DNA of 64,000 bases, from positions 24,268 through 88,267 of the forward strand of contig JAFGLS010000065.1 in NCBI GenBank assembly GCA_016927935.1. Direction: 5' to 3'. Below, in pieces: positions 7,850 through 16,430 of this stretch (position 1 is the stretch's first letter; every line of letters starts with the position of its first letter). The position numbers and the translations under genes were made by a program. This DNA is from Syntrophaceae bacterium. GTDB lineage: Bacteria; Desulfobacterota; Syntrophia; Syntrophales; Smithellaceae. The notes under the pieces were generated by a model. That model worked only from the letters and a program-made list of their open reading frames with translations. It ran no database searches and was not told where the DNA came from.

Positions 7850-8710
7850 TCAATGGATAATCATAGTTCCGACCCAGATGCCTGTTATAATGATGGAAAT
7901 CAGGTAAATAGCCAGAAAAGAATACCGGGCAATTTTTTCCGAAGGAATAACCGATACAACAATAAACAGGAAAAAACAAAACAGGAAGAAGGCCCTGATA
8001 TAGATTACATGGATGAAAAAAATTGTGAATAAGCAAGCTACGGCCGGAAATATAGCGGCAAACCTTTTTCCATAGGCGACGGCAAAAGTCCTGTCACCGC
8101 TTTTCCTATCCACATCATAATCCATAATAGTGCTGAAGGAGTGAAAACCCATAACGCAAAAAGTGAAGCAATAGGCATGAAAAGGCAGGGCTGTGGCGTC
8201 ATCCACAAAGCTGAAGCCCAGAGCGAAAGGTGCCAGAAAACCGATAATGCCTCCCGATACGGCATCCAACGGAGGTCTTGTCTTCAACCGCCAGGGCGGC
8301 ACAGAATAAACATAAGAAATGACAAGTATCGTCACAGCATAAAAAATGTTGATAATGTTCTTAGTTGCCAAAGAAACGCCGATAAAAACAAATCCCATCA
8401 GCAATGCGGCATTTTTCACCAATCCCTGATACTGTTCGGACAGCAATAAACCTTCCAGCCATTTTTTCCGCGGATTGATTTTGTCCGATTCATAATCATA
8501 GATATCATTCAAACCAAAGGTAAAGAGGCAAATGGGAAAAGAAAGCATCAGTATCTGCATAATCATCAGGGGCGCGAATCTGAAAGAAGGATCCGTTAAG
8601 CCCTGCTTCCCGTACGCCAGACCAAGAAAAAAAACGAGAGGCAATGTTATCCACAATGGAAAGCGGCTGACTTTCAGGAAGATAAGAAATTTCTGCCACA
8701 TGTTTACCAA
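7850..8710 (-). CDS. UbiA family prenyltransferase
   Basis: A 286-residue integral membrane protein with about eight or nine hydrophobic segments. The first Asp-rich motif NDIYDYESDKINP and the second DYDVDRKSGDRTF bind Mg2+-prenyl diphosphate, as in UbiA/MenA/chlorophyll synthase. These enzymes attach a prenyl chain to an aromatic or other small acceptor in the inner membrane. No quinone-pathway neighbour is present, so the acceptor is open. The protein starts MVNMWQ; the second Met would also serve. It lies 103 bp upstream of pepA on the same strand. Confidence 0.9.
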   Translation of the reverse strand: MVNMWQKFLIFLKVSRFPLWITLPLVFFLGLAYGKQGLTDPSFRFAPLMIMQILMLSFPICLFTFGLNDIYDYESDKINPRKKWLEGLLLSEQYQGLVKNAALLMGFVFIGVSLATKNIINIFYAVTILVISYVYSVPPWRLKTRPPLDAVSGGIIGFLAPFALGFSFVDDATALPFHAYCFTFCVMGFHSFSTIMDYDVDRKSGDRTFAVAYGKRFAAIFPAVACLFTIFFIHVIYIRAFFLFCFFLFIVVSVIPSEKIARYSFLAIYLISIIITGIWVGTMIIH

Positions 8711-8778
8711 CCCTTTAAATTTTGTCTAGAAGATATCACATAGATTCGGAAAATCAATTATTAAGCAATAAATGAACC

Positions 8779-8800
8779 TCCGCCCAGCAAGCTGGGCGGA
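8779..8800. repeat. Perfect GC-rich hairpin
   Basis: CCGCCCAGC pairs with GCTGGGCGG around AA, in an AT-rich gap. The flanking AAATGAAC and the CAAGCTG tip recur at 63886-63915, so this is a second short repeat family. Nothing else is visible between the UbiA gene and the MITE-like element. Confidence 0.55.
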
Positions 8801-8850
8801 ATTGTCAAGTTAAATTTATACATTTTCTTTTTGCTACGTGAGGATATAAA

Positions 8851-9005
8851 CTAGTGTGGTGTTACGCTGAAATCTTGTCATATCGATCAAAGGGAGATAT
8901 CTTGTATGTTCTAATGATCATTAAGATTTCTCCCCAGCACAGCTGGACTATAGGCTTCGCTTCGAAATGACATGCTGTAAAGATATTAATGTAACACTAC
9001 ACTGG
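8851..9005. mobile_element. MITE-like element (repeat copy D) with terminal inverted repeats
   Basis: A 155-bp segment bounded by CTAGTGTGGTGTTAC and GTAACACTACACTGG, a 15-bp terminal inverted repeat with two mismatches. Inside are the family's shared blocks: a GTCATATCGATCAAAG arm, AAGATTTCTCCCCAGC, and TTCGAAATGACAT. It has no coding capacity, so it would need a transposase in trans. It is the only copy here with both ends recognisable. Clear target-site duplications are not evident. Confidence 0.7.
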
Positions 9006-9021
9006 CAAGATATTAAAAAAA

Positions 9022-9058
9022 GACTGATATCTGTTTTTACGAATTTCAGATATCAGCC
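9022..9058 (-). terminator. Rho-independent terminator of the prepilin operon
   Basis: On the minus strand GGCTGATATCTG pairs with CAGATATCAGTC and is followed by TTTTTTT. It lies 21 bp past the stop of the giant prepilin fusion and closes the operon. Confidence 0.85.
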
Positions 9059-9079
9059 TTTTCGAAATTTGCTGCTTTT

Positions 9080-12000
9080 TTAATGCTGGATAGGTCCTAG
9101 AAACCCCACACCGCCGCTTTTTAAAAGAACTCTAAGATAAAAGTCGTCGTAGGAAATAGATGCTGTGTTGTCATCGGCAGTGAACAGGGCGATAGTATCG
9201 GCAGCATAACTGCCAATCACAAAATCGGTGGCCTGACAGGTAAACTTAGTGGTATCGCTGGTCATGCATGAAGGACTGGGACTGACCAGACTGCTATCTG
9301 AGATAATGGCACTTGGTTCGCTGGTAGAAGTCAAAATAGCGGCCGGCGAGCTTGTGTTGGTAAGACCGTTAGTACCAGTCCACTGCACCAGTGTATAATA
9401 GTCATTGCTTGAATTAAGATCAGCAAGGTCATCCGGTGGCCAGTTGTGACTTCCCACGGGATTGGCCAGACGGTTGTTATCTGTCTCCACCGAATTGGCT
9501 GTGCCCAATGCTGTCGGCCTGCTGAAATAAGCCCTGATGTAATTTTTCTTTGTTTGGTTAAATCCGGTAGCCGTGGCCACCTGCACGGCTCCCTTGTACA
9601 GGGCACCACTGCTAAATGTTGCACCTGAAGTTCCATTGTTGACATTCGCCACGACTAAAGTGCCTGCGGCACCAGCGCCCCAGGAAGTGCCGCTGTTCAG
9701 AATCGGTGTCATGACGACTCGGGCAGTTCTCGTGCCTGTCGCATTGCTGATTATGTCACCTTCCTTGATTTCCATTCCCGCTATCCCATTATCGAATGTA
9801 ATGGCGTATCCTTCCGCAACACGCACCAGAACCGTGGAAAAATCCGGGTTCAGCCGCCAGGCTTTAGTCCCGGAATCGTATGTAACTATGCCGTCGCTCG
9901 TGGTCAACGTTCGGTAAGCGAGCCAGTTAAAATTCCCGCTAGTGTCTAATTTCCACAAAACAATTGCGGGAAGCCCGTAGTCATATTGCGGCTTTGACCA
10001 ATAGCACCTGGAATTGGCATTAGTCTGTTCTAAAGATCCACTATAGAGAGAGCCGCCTGCCCATCCGGGTATCAGATTACCAATTTGGTCAGTAGTTAAA
10101 CACGTGGCACAACCTAACAAAGCCTGGTCGTAATATCTACGTGGCTTTACAAAAGATATGCCGTATGTTCCATAATAAGAACCGACATTTCTGCCCTTGA
10201 ACATCATACCGGCAAAGAAGTATTTTAAACCGTTTGCTTCAACCTTTGTCTGAAGGTCATAGGAAGAAAAACCCTGCGCGTCCACCCAGGCTTGGGCAAG
10301 ATTGGCAGGCGTATTGGCCCAATCAAAAGCAAAAATATTCATTAAAGGATCCGGAGCTTCACATGATGCAAAAAATAATCCAATAATCCCAGCCAAAATA
10401 TCCAAAATAAATTTTGTTACCGCACCGATAAAACCAAAGAAAATACCGCTGGTGGTCTTACCCGGAGCACCGACGTTTATGGTACCGGTAAATGTGGGAA
10501 CGCCTCCCACAACATCATCAGGATCAACAACCCAATTGGCGGAAGAAGATCCGTCACTGCCGCCTTCCTGAGGTTCAAACATAACGGCAACCCTGCCGAT
10601 GGGCGTTTCGTAAGTCACCGTGCGGGAAATCCCGCAGGCGGCAGTGCCTGTGGAAGTAAGACGGAGAAACTTGGCCAAGACCACGTTGGTTGAAGCGGGC
10701 ACCGAGATGGAACTGCTCCATTTTGAATTGGCATCGGTATTGTAAAGATTAATGTTGTATAGCGTATTACCTATGCGCGACTTGTAGTTGAAAACGTCAC
10801 CGCCAGCGACACCACTGGTAATCTTCACTCCCGAGGGGCTGACTAACGTAAAGTTGCCGTTGAAAGGCGGCAATGCACCGGCTCCGGTTGAGTTCAGTGT
10901 CAGATTACCCCCTTTGGACAAGGTGCCACCTGAGGTAAGCGCCACAGGCCGCACATCAACATCCGGCGTAGACAGGGAGATGGATGTTGTGGGAGGGGAA
11001 ACAGCTATATTGTTGAAAGTAATCGTAGCACCGGAAACAGCGTGGGAATTGTAGGAATAAAAAGCCGGGGCACTATCCGTGCCCACCATGATGTATCCTC
11101 CGGAGGTGTCCGCGGTCATCTCCGCGGGAGCTGTTCCTACATAGCGTGTGGTAAGATTGGATGCAGTGTAGGATGTTGTTAAGAAAAACAAGGGGGCGAC
11201 CTTTGTATTAAATGAATTCCCGTTGCTTAAAATACCTGTTTTACCCCCCTCCGGACTCGTTAAACCGCTTGTTCCACCGTTCAAATCCAGTATCGCGTCT
11301 TCCTTTGCCGTATCCGAATTTGCCCAGAGATACCTGCTCGCCGCGTAACGGAATCCGGATTCCGCCATAAAATAAGCCTTGCGTCCGCAATCCGCGTAGC
11401 TTGAACTTACATAGGAAGAGGAAAACATAGACACCATCGCCGCCGCCAAAACGGCCATGATTACCATCGTGACAATTAAACCTATCAGGATACTGCCCCG
11501 TGAGCGAAAAACGGCAAGACGTTCCGGGAATCTTCTCCGAAAGACAGAAAACAAGGCGCTTGTTAAAATCACTGAAACTAATAATACGAAAATAATCGCC
11601 ATGGGTGCATACATCAAACCGAAGGCCAGTGCCGCGACAGGCGCCAGCAGGCAACGGACAGCCCCCATTGCCAACGGCCGGTTGCGAATCAAGTCCGCAG
11701 CAACAGGTCCGTATTTATAATATTGCTTAACGAACCATTTTCCCCCCTGAAAAGAAAGAAGATATCTATCACGAAAATCTCTTAAAATTTGTACCATCGG
11801 ATGACTGGAATTACCGTAAGCAGCTGTCGCCACAAAGCAGCCCAGCCTGTATCGCGCATAGTCAATATCTTCAAACTTTGGAATATCCTTGCCTCCCAAA
11901 TTATTGTTGTTGCGGGGAGAAATCCGGTTCTGAAATTCCATAATATCACCGCTGGAATTGACCATCTCTATCTTAACATCAACGGCACACAGTTTGAAGT

Positions 12001-12478
12001 CCGGATCGGTGCCCGGTGTGAAGCTGTCTTTGGGCACATCGCTTGGCGTTTCAGGAGTAACCATATAGTATTTAAAAGTTAAAGATTGAACATTATCAAG
12101 AAGTGTATCACCATTGGTCACGCTGCTTATGTTTGCACTGCCGAAGGCGATTTTTATTTTATTGCCGTCCAACCCGATGGTCCGAATACAATCGGAACCG
12201 TTGCAGTTGTTGGAACCGGTGATGGGAAGGAAAGTGCTAGTCGCGACGTTGGGAATGTTGATCATTTCTATTACTTCCTGTGTAATCCGGGACATGGCCA
12301 ATTGTACTTTTTGAGTCATTTCCGCGTTTTGTTTGGTTTTCACATATCCTTTGACCGCCTGAACAATACCCAGTCCGGCAACTGCCGCCAGAATGCCCGC
12401 CACAACAAGAGAAACAATGACTTCAACAAGAGTAAAACCTCTTTGTGATTTTCTAAGAAAAGTTCCTTTTGTAAACAT
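9080..12478 (-). CDS. Giant fusion: PilW-like prepilin with CFI-box, joined to a PilX-like prepilin
   Basis: About 1132 residues in one uninterrupted frame. The first part has a type IV prepilin leader and helix (QRGFTLVEVIVSLVVAG, near residue 13), followed by a PilW-like body. Near residue 214 comes CFVATAAYG..HPMVQILRDFRDRYL, the 'CFI-box' C-terminal module, which normally ends a protein, then two hydrophobic segments. At about residue 326 a second prepilin-type helix starts (RSRGSILIGLIVTMVIMAVL) with the PilX hallmark AESGFRYAASRYL, then roughly 750 residues of low-complexity, Ser/Thr/Gly-rich sequence, far longer than normal PilX. I start it at the ATG at 12478, with GGGGGA seven bases upstream; the track's TTG at 12493 would overlap the previous gene. 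A natural fusion, a lost stop codon or an assembly join are all possible. Confidence 0.85.
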   Translation of the reverse strand: MFTKGTFLRKSQRGFTLVEVIVSLVVAGILAAVAGLGIVQAVKGYVKTKQNAEMTQKVQLAMSRITQEVIEMINIPNVATSTFLPITGSNNCNGSDCIRTIGLDGNKIKIAFGSANISSVTNGDTLLDNVQSLTFKYYMVTPETPSDVPKDSFTPGTDPDFKLCAVDVKIEMVNSSGDIMEFQNRISPRNNNNLGGKDIPKFEDIDYARYRLGCFVATAAYGNSSHPMVQILRDFRDRYLLSFQGGKWFVKQYYKYGPVAADLIRNRPLAMGAVRCLLAPVAALAFGLMYAPMAIIFVLLVSVILTSALFSVFRRRFPERLAVFRSRGSILIGLIVTMVIMAVLAAAMVSMFSSSYVSSSYADCGRKAYFMAESGFRYAASRYLWANSDTAKEDAILDLNGGTSGLTSPEGGKTGILSNGNSFNTKVAPLFFLTTSYTASNLTTRYVGTAPAEMTADTSGGYIMVGTDSAPAFYSYNSHAVSGATITFNNIAVSPPTTSISLSTPDVDVRPVALTSGGTLSKGGNLTLNSTGAGALPPFNGNFTLVSPSGVKITSGVAGGDVFNYKSRIGNTLYNINLYNTDANSKWSSSISVPASTNVVLAKFLRLTSTGTAACGISRTVTYETPIGRVAVMFEPQEGGSDGSSSANWVVDPDDVVGGVPTFTGTINVGAPGKTTSGIFFGFIGAVTKFILDILAGIIGLFFASCEAPDPLMNIFAFDWANTPANLAQAWVDAQGFSSYDLQTKVEANGLKYFFAGMMFKGRNVGSYYGTYGISFVKPRRYYDQALLGCATCLTTDQIGNLIPGWAGGSLYSGSLEQTNANSRCYWSKPQYDYGLPAIVLWKLDTSGNFNWLAYRTLTTSDGIVTYDSGTKAWRLNPDFSTVLVRVAEGYAITFDNGIAGMEIKEGDIISNATGTRTARVVMTPILNSGTSWGAGAAGTLVVANVNNGTSGATFSSGALYKGAVQVATATGFNQTKKNYIRAYFSRPTALGTANSVETDNNRLANPVGSHNWPPDDLADLNSSNDYYTLVQWTGTNGLTNTSSPAAILTSTSEPSAIISDSSLVSPSPSCMTSDTTKFTCQATDFVIGSYAADTIALFTADDNTASISYDDFYLRVLLKSGGVGFLGPIQH

Positions 12479-12482
12479 AATT

Positions 12483-12941
12483 TTATCCCCCAAAAAGTGT
12501 GGTGACCGTCAGCCCCTTATAAGTAACAGTCACCTGAAGTATATTGCTGTTGTTGGGATTATATGCAGCGCTTGTCGCAGTGACTGGAGTTCCATTAGCA
12601 AAAGAAATATAGTCAGCTTTGACTTCGTCAACTTGATCAAGATCATAATAATACGGAGTTGTACTTTCTACGTTTTTTTTAAATTTGTCCAGACCTACGG
12701 GTCCAACGTCGTTCTTGTCTGCCTGCAGTGCTCTATAGCCGGCATTCATATTTTCCACGATCATATTAAGATAGGCGCCATCTTTCGTCACAAGAACCGG
12801 ATTGGCACTCTTCATCATACTGGTCCCCATAAAAGCAAAAAGCATAGCGCCAAGAATACCCGCAATCACCAGTGAAACAATAACTTCAATGAGTGTAAAG
12901 CCATTGCTGTTTTTTATTTTATCAATTTTTATATAAGGCAT
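12483..12941 (-). CDS. Minor prepilin, PilV-like
   Basis: A 152-residue class III prepilin. A short basic leader (MPYIKIDKIKNSN) ends at Gly, followed by FTLIEVIVSLVIAGILGAML with the conserved Phe+1 and Glu+5. PilD-type prepilin peptidase would cleave after the Gly and methylate the Phe. The C-terminal part is beta-rich with no cysteine pair. It starts with ATG after GGAGG at a six-base spacing, and its stop lies four bases before the ATG of the next prepilin gene, so the two are translationally close. PilV-like is inferred from position between FimT-like and PilW-like genes. No prepilin peptidase gene is in the window. Confidence 0.88.
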   Translation of the reverse strand: MPYIKIDKIKNSNGFTLIEVIVSLVIAGILGAMLFAFMGTSMMKSANPVLVTKDGAYLNMIVENMNAGYRALQADKNDVGPVGLDKFKKNVESTTPYYYDLDQVDEVKADYISFANGTPVTATSAAYNPNNSNILQVTVTYKGLTVTTLFGG

Positions 12942-12960
12942 CTGTTTCCTCCATATAATC

Positions 12961-13428
12961 CTACGGAATAAACCCCGTATTTTTCGTCACGATAATGTCT
13001 CCAGCGTTAGTGCCGACTGTAATATTCGCCGCACCGGGACTGCCAAAGGAATCAAAAGTTACCCTGCCTCCGGTCGCCGCGGGTGGTGTAATCGTCAATG
13101 CGGATTTCTTGGCAGTCAAATCCACCGTACTGCTTTTCTCATTAATAATCGGCTCAGGCGTTGTCGAGCCTGTTCCCTTAAACAGATAGTAGGTTGTCGT
13201 GGAATTAAAATTAATACCCCAGGGACTGCCTGAACTCAACGCCCGTGATTGCGCCAATCGCAGGTGATTCTTAACAACTTCCACCTGAGAATCGAGATCA
13301 TAATCCCTGGTACTGGTCATCCGGGCAAAGACAACTGCCGACACAATTCCTATAATAATCAGAGTGCAAATGATTTCCAGCATCGTGAAGCCGTTCTGAC
13401 CATTTAACTTTTTAACGGTTCGCTTCAT
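12961..13428 (-). CDS. Minor prepilin, FimT/GspH-like
   Basis: A 155-residue prepilin with leader MKRTVKKLNGQNG and helix FTMLEIICTLIIIGIVSAVV. The following motif, VEVVKNHLRLAQSRALSSGSPWGINFN, is the FimT/GspH signature (an alpha helix with AQSRAL, then a beta strand). FimT- and GspH-type minor pilins help prime pilus assembly or sit at the tip, and some FimT proteins bind DNA. The gene's ATG overlaps the stop of the upstream membrane-protein gene (ATGA), showing that the prepilin genes are cotranscribed with it. All three prepilins in this cluster are minor types; the major pilin is probably the one at 33.9 kb. Confidence 0.9.
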   Translation of the reverse strand: MKRTVKKLNGQNGFTMLEIICTLIIIGIVSAVVFARMTSTRDYDLDSQVEVVKNHLRLAQSRALSSGSPWGINFNSTTTYYLFKGTGSTTPEPIINEKSSTVDLTAKKSALTITPPAATGGRVTFDSFGSPGAANITVGTNAGDIIVTKNTGFIP

Positions 13429-14036
13429 CTGCCCACCTCCGAAAAAACAGTTTCCGGATGATAGTGATCAACAGCAATTCTCAAAAGAACAGCTAACGCC
13501 AATCCGGTTAAGGAAAAAATTGCGATGATAAAAACAGCCGCCGGTTGAATTAAAAGAGCTCCAATCACAAAGTTTAAAATAATCAGCACGGCGTAAAGCA
13601 AGGTTCCCATACGAACGAATCGAACGGCGGAATCGCCCCTTTTGTAGAGTATAGTACCGATAATGATAAGTTCAACGGCAAGTAAAATACCAAATAGGGG
13701 TTGAAAAGAAAGCCAGCCGTTATTTTGAACTACTACCGGCAGAGGAAGTCCTATCATCATTATCAAGCCGAGAATAAAATAAAAAAATCCCGTTAAAAGG
13801 AAATAGAAGGCACATTCTGTTTTTGTCACGGCATTGCCGAATCCGAAATTAAGACTGGTGGGGAATAAACGCTGGAGAGAAAAAGATTGAGCCGTTTCTT
13901 TCTCTTCAGAAATTCTCACCATTAGTCTGGAGGTAAAATTGTCCGGAGCATGTTTTTGAGGGACACTTTCCATGATTTTGGTCAAATCCTGAAACTGTTT
14001 CCAGTTCTTATCTTCTTTTTTAAACATTATCGTCAT
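13425..14036 (-). CDS. Four-helix membrane protein of unknown function, possible sigma-factor partner
   Basis: I do not recognise the family. The 203-residue protein has a soluble N-terminus of about 75 residues (KNWKQFQDLTKIMESVPQKH, then NFTSRLMVRISEE) followed by four hydrophobic segments: FYFLLTGFFYFILGLIMMI, LFGILLAVELIIIGTILY, MGTLLYAVLIILNFVIGALL and AAVFIIAIFSLTGLALAVLL. It lies directly downstream of the ECF sigma factor gene and overlaps the FimT-like gene by four bases. By position it could be a membrane anti-sigma factor, and short N-terminal segments reading 'P..F..RLM.RI' do occur in such proteins. The zinc HxxxCxxC anti-sigma motif is absent, so this remains a guess. Confidence 0.6.
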   Translation of the reverse strand: MTIMFKKEDKNWKQFQDLTKIMESVPQKHAPDNFTSRLMVRISEEKETAQSFSLQRLFPTSLNFGFGNAVTKTECAFYFLLTGFFYFILGLIMMIGLPLPVVVQNNGWLSFQPLFGILLAVELIIIGTILYKRGDSAVRFVRMGTLLYAVLIILNFVIGALLIQPAAVFIIAIFSLTGLALAVLLRIAVDHYHPETVFSEVGR

Positions 14037-14138
14037 ATCTCCTTTAAATCTAACAACACTGGATTCACCCTGAATAACCTGAAGGTCACTATAGGGGCAC
14101 TCTACCCGCCTCCGAGGTTGTATCGTAATACGTTGTTA

Positions 14139-14390
14139 TGCCACTTCGACCGAAGGCTATAGTCCAGCTACGCTGGGGAGAAGTCTTAATATATTGTCAT
14201 TTTAAGATTCCTCTTCGCTTGCGCTCATCGGAATGACACCTTTTTTTATGTTAAGGGTTCACGGATAAAATCACTGCATGTTACTTAGAACCCCGTTGCG
14301 AATGTCATTTCGAGAAACGGAGTGACGAGAAATCTTGTTTTTCAAGGTTTAGGATTCCTCATCCCGAAGTATCGGGATTCGGAATGACGT
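14139..14390. repeat. Two interspersed repeat copies in tandem (E1 and E2)
   Basis: E1 (about 14139-14238) repeats the block of copy B (ACCGAAGGCTATAGTCCAGC..AAGATTCCTC) with only a few differences over roughly 70 bp, and ends GGAATGACA. E2 (14302-14390) runs from ATGTCATTTCGAGAAACGG to GGAATGACGT. They fill the 411-bp gap between the sigma factor gene and the membrane-protein gene; no other feature is evident there. Confidence 0.75.
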
Positions 14391-14447
14391 TTTCCCGTTC
14401 GGAATGCCATATTCTTATGTAAAATATACAATCTTAACGGCCAAAAG

Positions 14448-15014
14448 TCACATTTTTTGCAGAATTTTTCTTAACTTTTCCAGCCCCCGGTAAACACGCA
14501 TTTTAACGGCGCTTTGCGAAATTCCAGTAACATCGGCAATCATTTCGAAAGACAACCCCTGATAAAAACGCAAAACCAGCAACTCCCGCAGCTCCGGCAA
14601 CAATTTTTTCAGACAAATTTCCAGTTGTTTTTCCTTTTCCCTGCTTGACCCTTCCTGATCATCGGCCTCTCTCAAAAGAAATTCTTTTGCACTAATGTCA
14701 GGTAATGTTTCCATGTTCTGAAAACCAGTTTTGCGTCGACCTGCTTTTTTCAGATGATTACGGATAAGATTCAGGCTGATTGTATAAAGCCATGTATAAA
14801 AACTGCGGTTTGTGTCAAAGCGAGACAATTCTCTGAAGGAGCGCAAAAACGTCTCCTGCGCCAAATCCTCGGCATCTGCTGGATTAAGAGTCATCCGATA
14901 GGCCAAATTATAGATGGGATTTTTATATTCTTCCACAAGCAAAGCATACGCCTGCCTGTCACCTTTTAAAACCCTGACAACGATTTCGGCTTCGGTTTTC
15001 TGATCCATTCGCAC
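14448..15014 (-). CDS. ECF-type RNA polymerase sigma factor (SigE/RpoE-like)
   Basis: A 188-residue sigma-70 family protein with regions 2 and 4 only. Region 2 reads NPIYNLAYRMTLNPADAEDLAQETFLRSF, followed by the RSFYTWLYTISLNLIRNHLKK promoter-melting segment. Region 4 reads LPELRELLVLRFYQGLSFEMIADVTGISQSAVKMRVYRGLEKLRK, the -35-binding helix-turn-helix. It would direct RNA polymerase to a small regulon, perhaps including the prepilin operon downstream, although no recognition sequence can be defined. The track start is a GTG (15014); an in-frame ATG at 15008 follows AAGGT and is equally likely. The linker between regions 2 and 4 is rather long and acidic (LLREADDQEGSSREKEK). Confidence 0.93.
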   Translation of the reverse strand: MRMDQKTEAEIVVRVLKGDRQAYALLVEEYKNPIYNLAYRMTLNPADAEDLAQETFLRSFRELSRFDTNRSFYTWLYTISLNLIRNHLKKAGRRKTGFQNMETLPDISAKEFLLREADDQEGSSREKEKQLEICLKKLLPELRELLVLRFYQGLSFEMIADVTGISQSAVKMRVYRGLEKLRKILQKM

Positions 15015-15065
15015 CTTATTTTAATTATCATTTCATAACAGTACATCTGTGCAAACAGCAATTTT

Positions 15066-15117
15066 GTAGGAATTGTTCCATGAACAATCCGCGGCGCGTT
15101 CAAGGACCGCGCCCTAC
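15066..15117. repeat. REP-like double hairpin in a divergent intergenic region
   Basis: The segment is bounded by GTAGG and CCTAC. It contains GGAATTGTTC/GAACAATCC (one bulge) and GGCGCG/CGCGCC, two hairpins side by side. It lies in the 236-bp gap between the divergent sigma-factor and GT2 genes, where promoters for both must also lie; I see no convincing promoter consensus. Confidence 0.55.
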
Positions 15118-15250
15118 TTTAAATTGTATTTTATAATATTACCCGAACAATTTAATATCAAGGAAATTCAAATATTACGGTAAAATTGTTTTGGACATAA
15201 TAAACAAAAAATAGTACGTTAACATAAAGAAACGTGGAGGCTGTTTTTTT

Positions 15251-16348
15251 ATGCTGTTTAACAAAACTGTCGCCGTTGTCGTCCCCGCATTTAATGAAGA
15301 AAAACAAATCAGAAACGTTCTGGAAACAATGCCTGATTTCGTTGACCGCATTATCGTTATCAACGACTGTTCCAAAGATAACACTGCCGCGGTCGTTCTT
15401 GATTATATCAGCAAACAAAAACCCTCTCCAACTATCAGGAACAATGACGATAAGAATCCCGATAATAAATATAACCGCGTGGAAACCCTTCTCAAAGAAA
15501 AACAACAGAGTGACATTAAATATTTTATTCCTTCGGAAACGGCAAACTCCAGCCCCGAAACCGATCGTGTTATTTTAATCAATAATCTGAAAAATGGCGG
15601 AGTGGGAGCAGCCATAGCCCGTGGCTATAAATGGTGTCTGGACAATAATATAGATTGCACAGCCGTTATGGCCGGTGATGGACAGATGGATCCTGCTGAA
15701 CTGGAAAAAATATGCTCTCCTGTCCTGACTGAAGATATTGACTATGTCAAAGGCAACCGGCTTATTCACGGCGGAGTGCGCATGGTCATGCCCGGCATGC
15801 GCTTTCTGGGAAACTCCATTCTTTCAATCATGACTAAAATATCTTCGGGTTACTGGCACGTCTCCGATACGCAGACAGGTTACACGGCCATTTCCCTTTC
15901 CGCTTTAAACGCCATAAAAATTCATGAAATTTATCCAAAATACGGAATGCCCAACGATATGCTTGTTAAACTGAATATGGCTTTCTGCACTCTCAAGGAA
16001 GTAAAAATCAAGCCTGTTTACAACATCGGTGAATCCTCCAAAATGAAGGTGCATAAAGTCATTCCCGGAATAGCCTGGCTGCTTTTCAAAAATTTCTTTA
16101 AACGGCTCTGGGTTAAATATCTGTTCCGTGATTTCCACCCTCTTTTTCTTCTCTATCATTTTGCGATTGTCATGGGGATAGTTTCCTTGCCATACACCTT
16201 CAAAGTTCTGATACTTACCCTTTCCCGCCAAGCAGTTTCTCCCACAACAATGCTGGCCTTTTTGTTCTTGTTCATAAGCAGTTTTCAATCACTTCTTTTC
16301 GCGATGTGGATGGATATTCAGGACAACGAACATCTTTACAAATCCTGA
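15251..16348 (+). CDS. Membrane glycosyltransferase, GT2 family (DPM1/DPG synthase-like)
   Basis: A 365-residue GT2 enzyme. The N-terminal fold starts VAVVVPAFNEEKQIRNVLET, the nucleotide-binding Asp pair is in RIIVINDCSKDN, and the metal-binding motif is MAGDGQMDP. Two C-terminal hydrophobic segments (LYHFAIVMGIVSLPYTFKVL and MLAFLFLFISSFQSLLF) anchor it in the inner membrane. This layout is typical of polyprenyl-phosphate sugar transferases, which load a sugar onto undecaprenyl phosphate on the cytosolic face. An odd polar insertion of about 50 residues (about 58-110, rich in Lys, Asn and Asp) splits the first Rossmann half from GGVGAAIARGYKW. A GGAGG lies eleven bases before the ATG. Confidence 0.9.
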   Translation: MLFNKTVAVVVPAFNEEKQIRNVLETMPDFVDRIIVINDCSKDNTAAVVLDYISKQKPSPTIRNNDDKNPDNKYNRVETLLKEKQQSDIKYFIPSETANSSPETDRVILINNLKNGGVGAAIARGYKWCLDNNIDCTAVMAGDGQMDPAELEKICSPVLTEDIDYVKGNRLIHGGVRMVMPGMRFLGNSILSIMTKISSGYWHVSDTQTGYTAISLSALNAIKIHEIYPKYGMPNDMLVKLNMAFCTLKEVKIKPVYNIGESSKMKVHKVIPGIAWLLFKNFFKRLWVKYLFRDFHPLFLLYHFAIVMGIVSLPYTFKVLILTLSRQAVSPTTMLAFLFLFISSFQSLLFAMWMDIQDNEHLYKS

Positions 16349-16430
16349 TAAAGAATAATTCACCCGGCCAAACAAAAATCTGATAACAAATTTTCAACCT
16401 AGTGTTTCTATCTGATACACAAAATAATAA

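Noticed and set aside
9446-11720. Several + strand ORFs antisense to the prepilin fusion, and short minus-strand frames within it
   Set aside because: They lack ribosome binding sites and recognisable domains, while the 1,130-residue frame has clear prepilin motifs.
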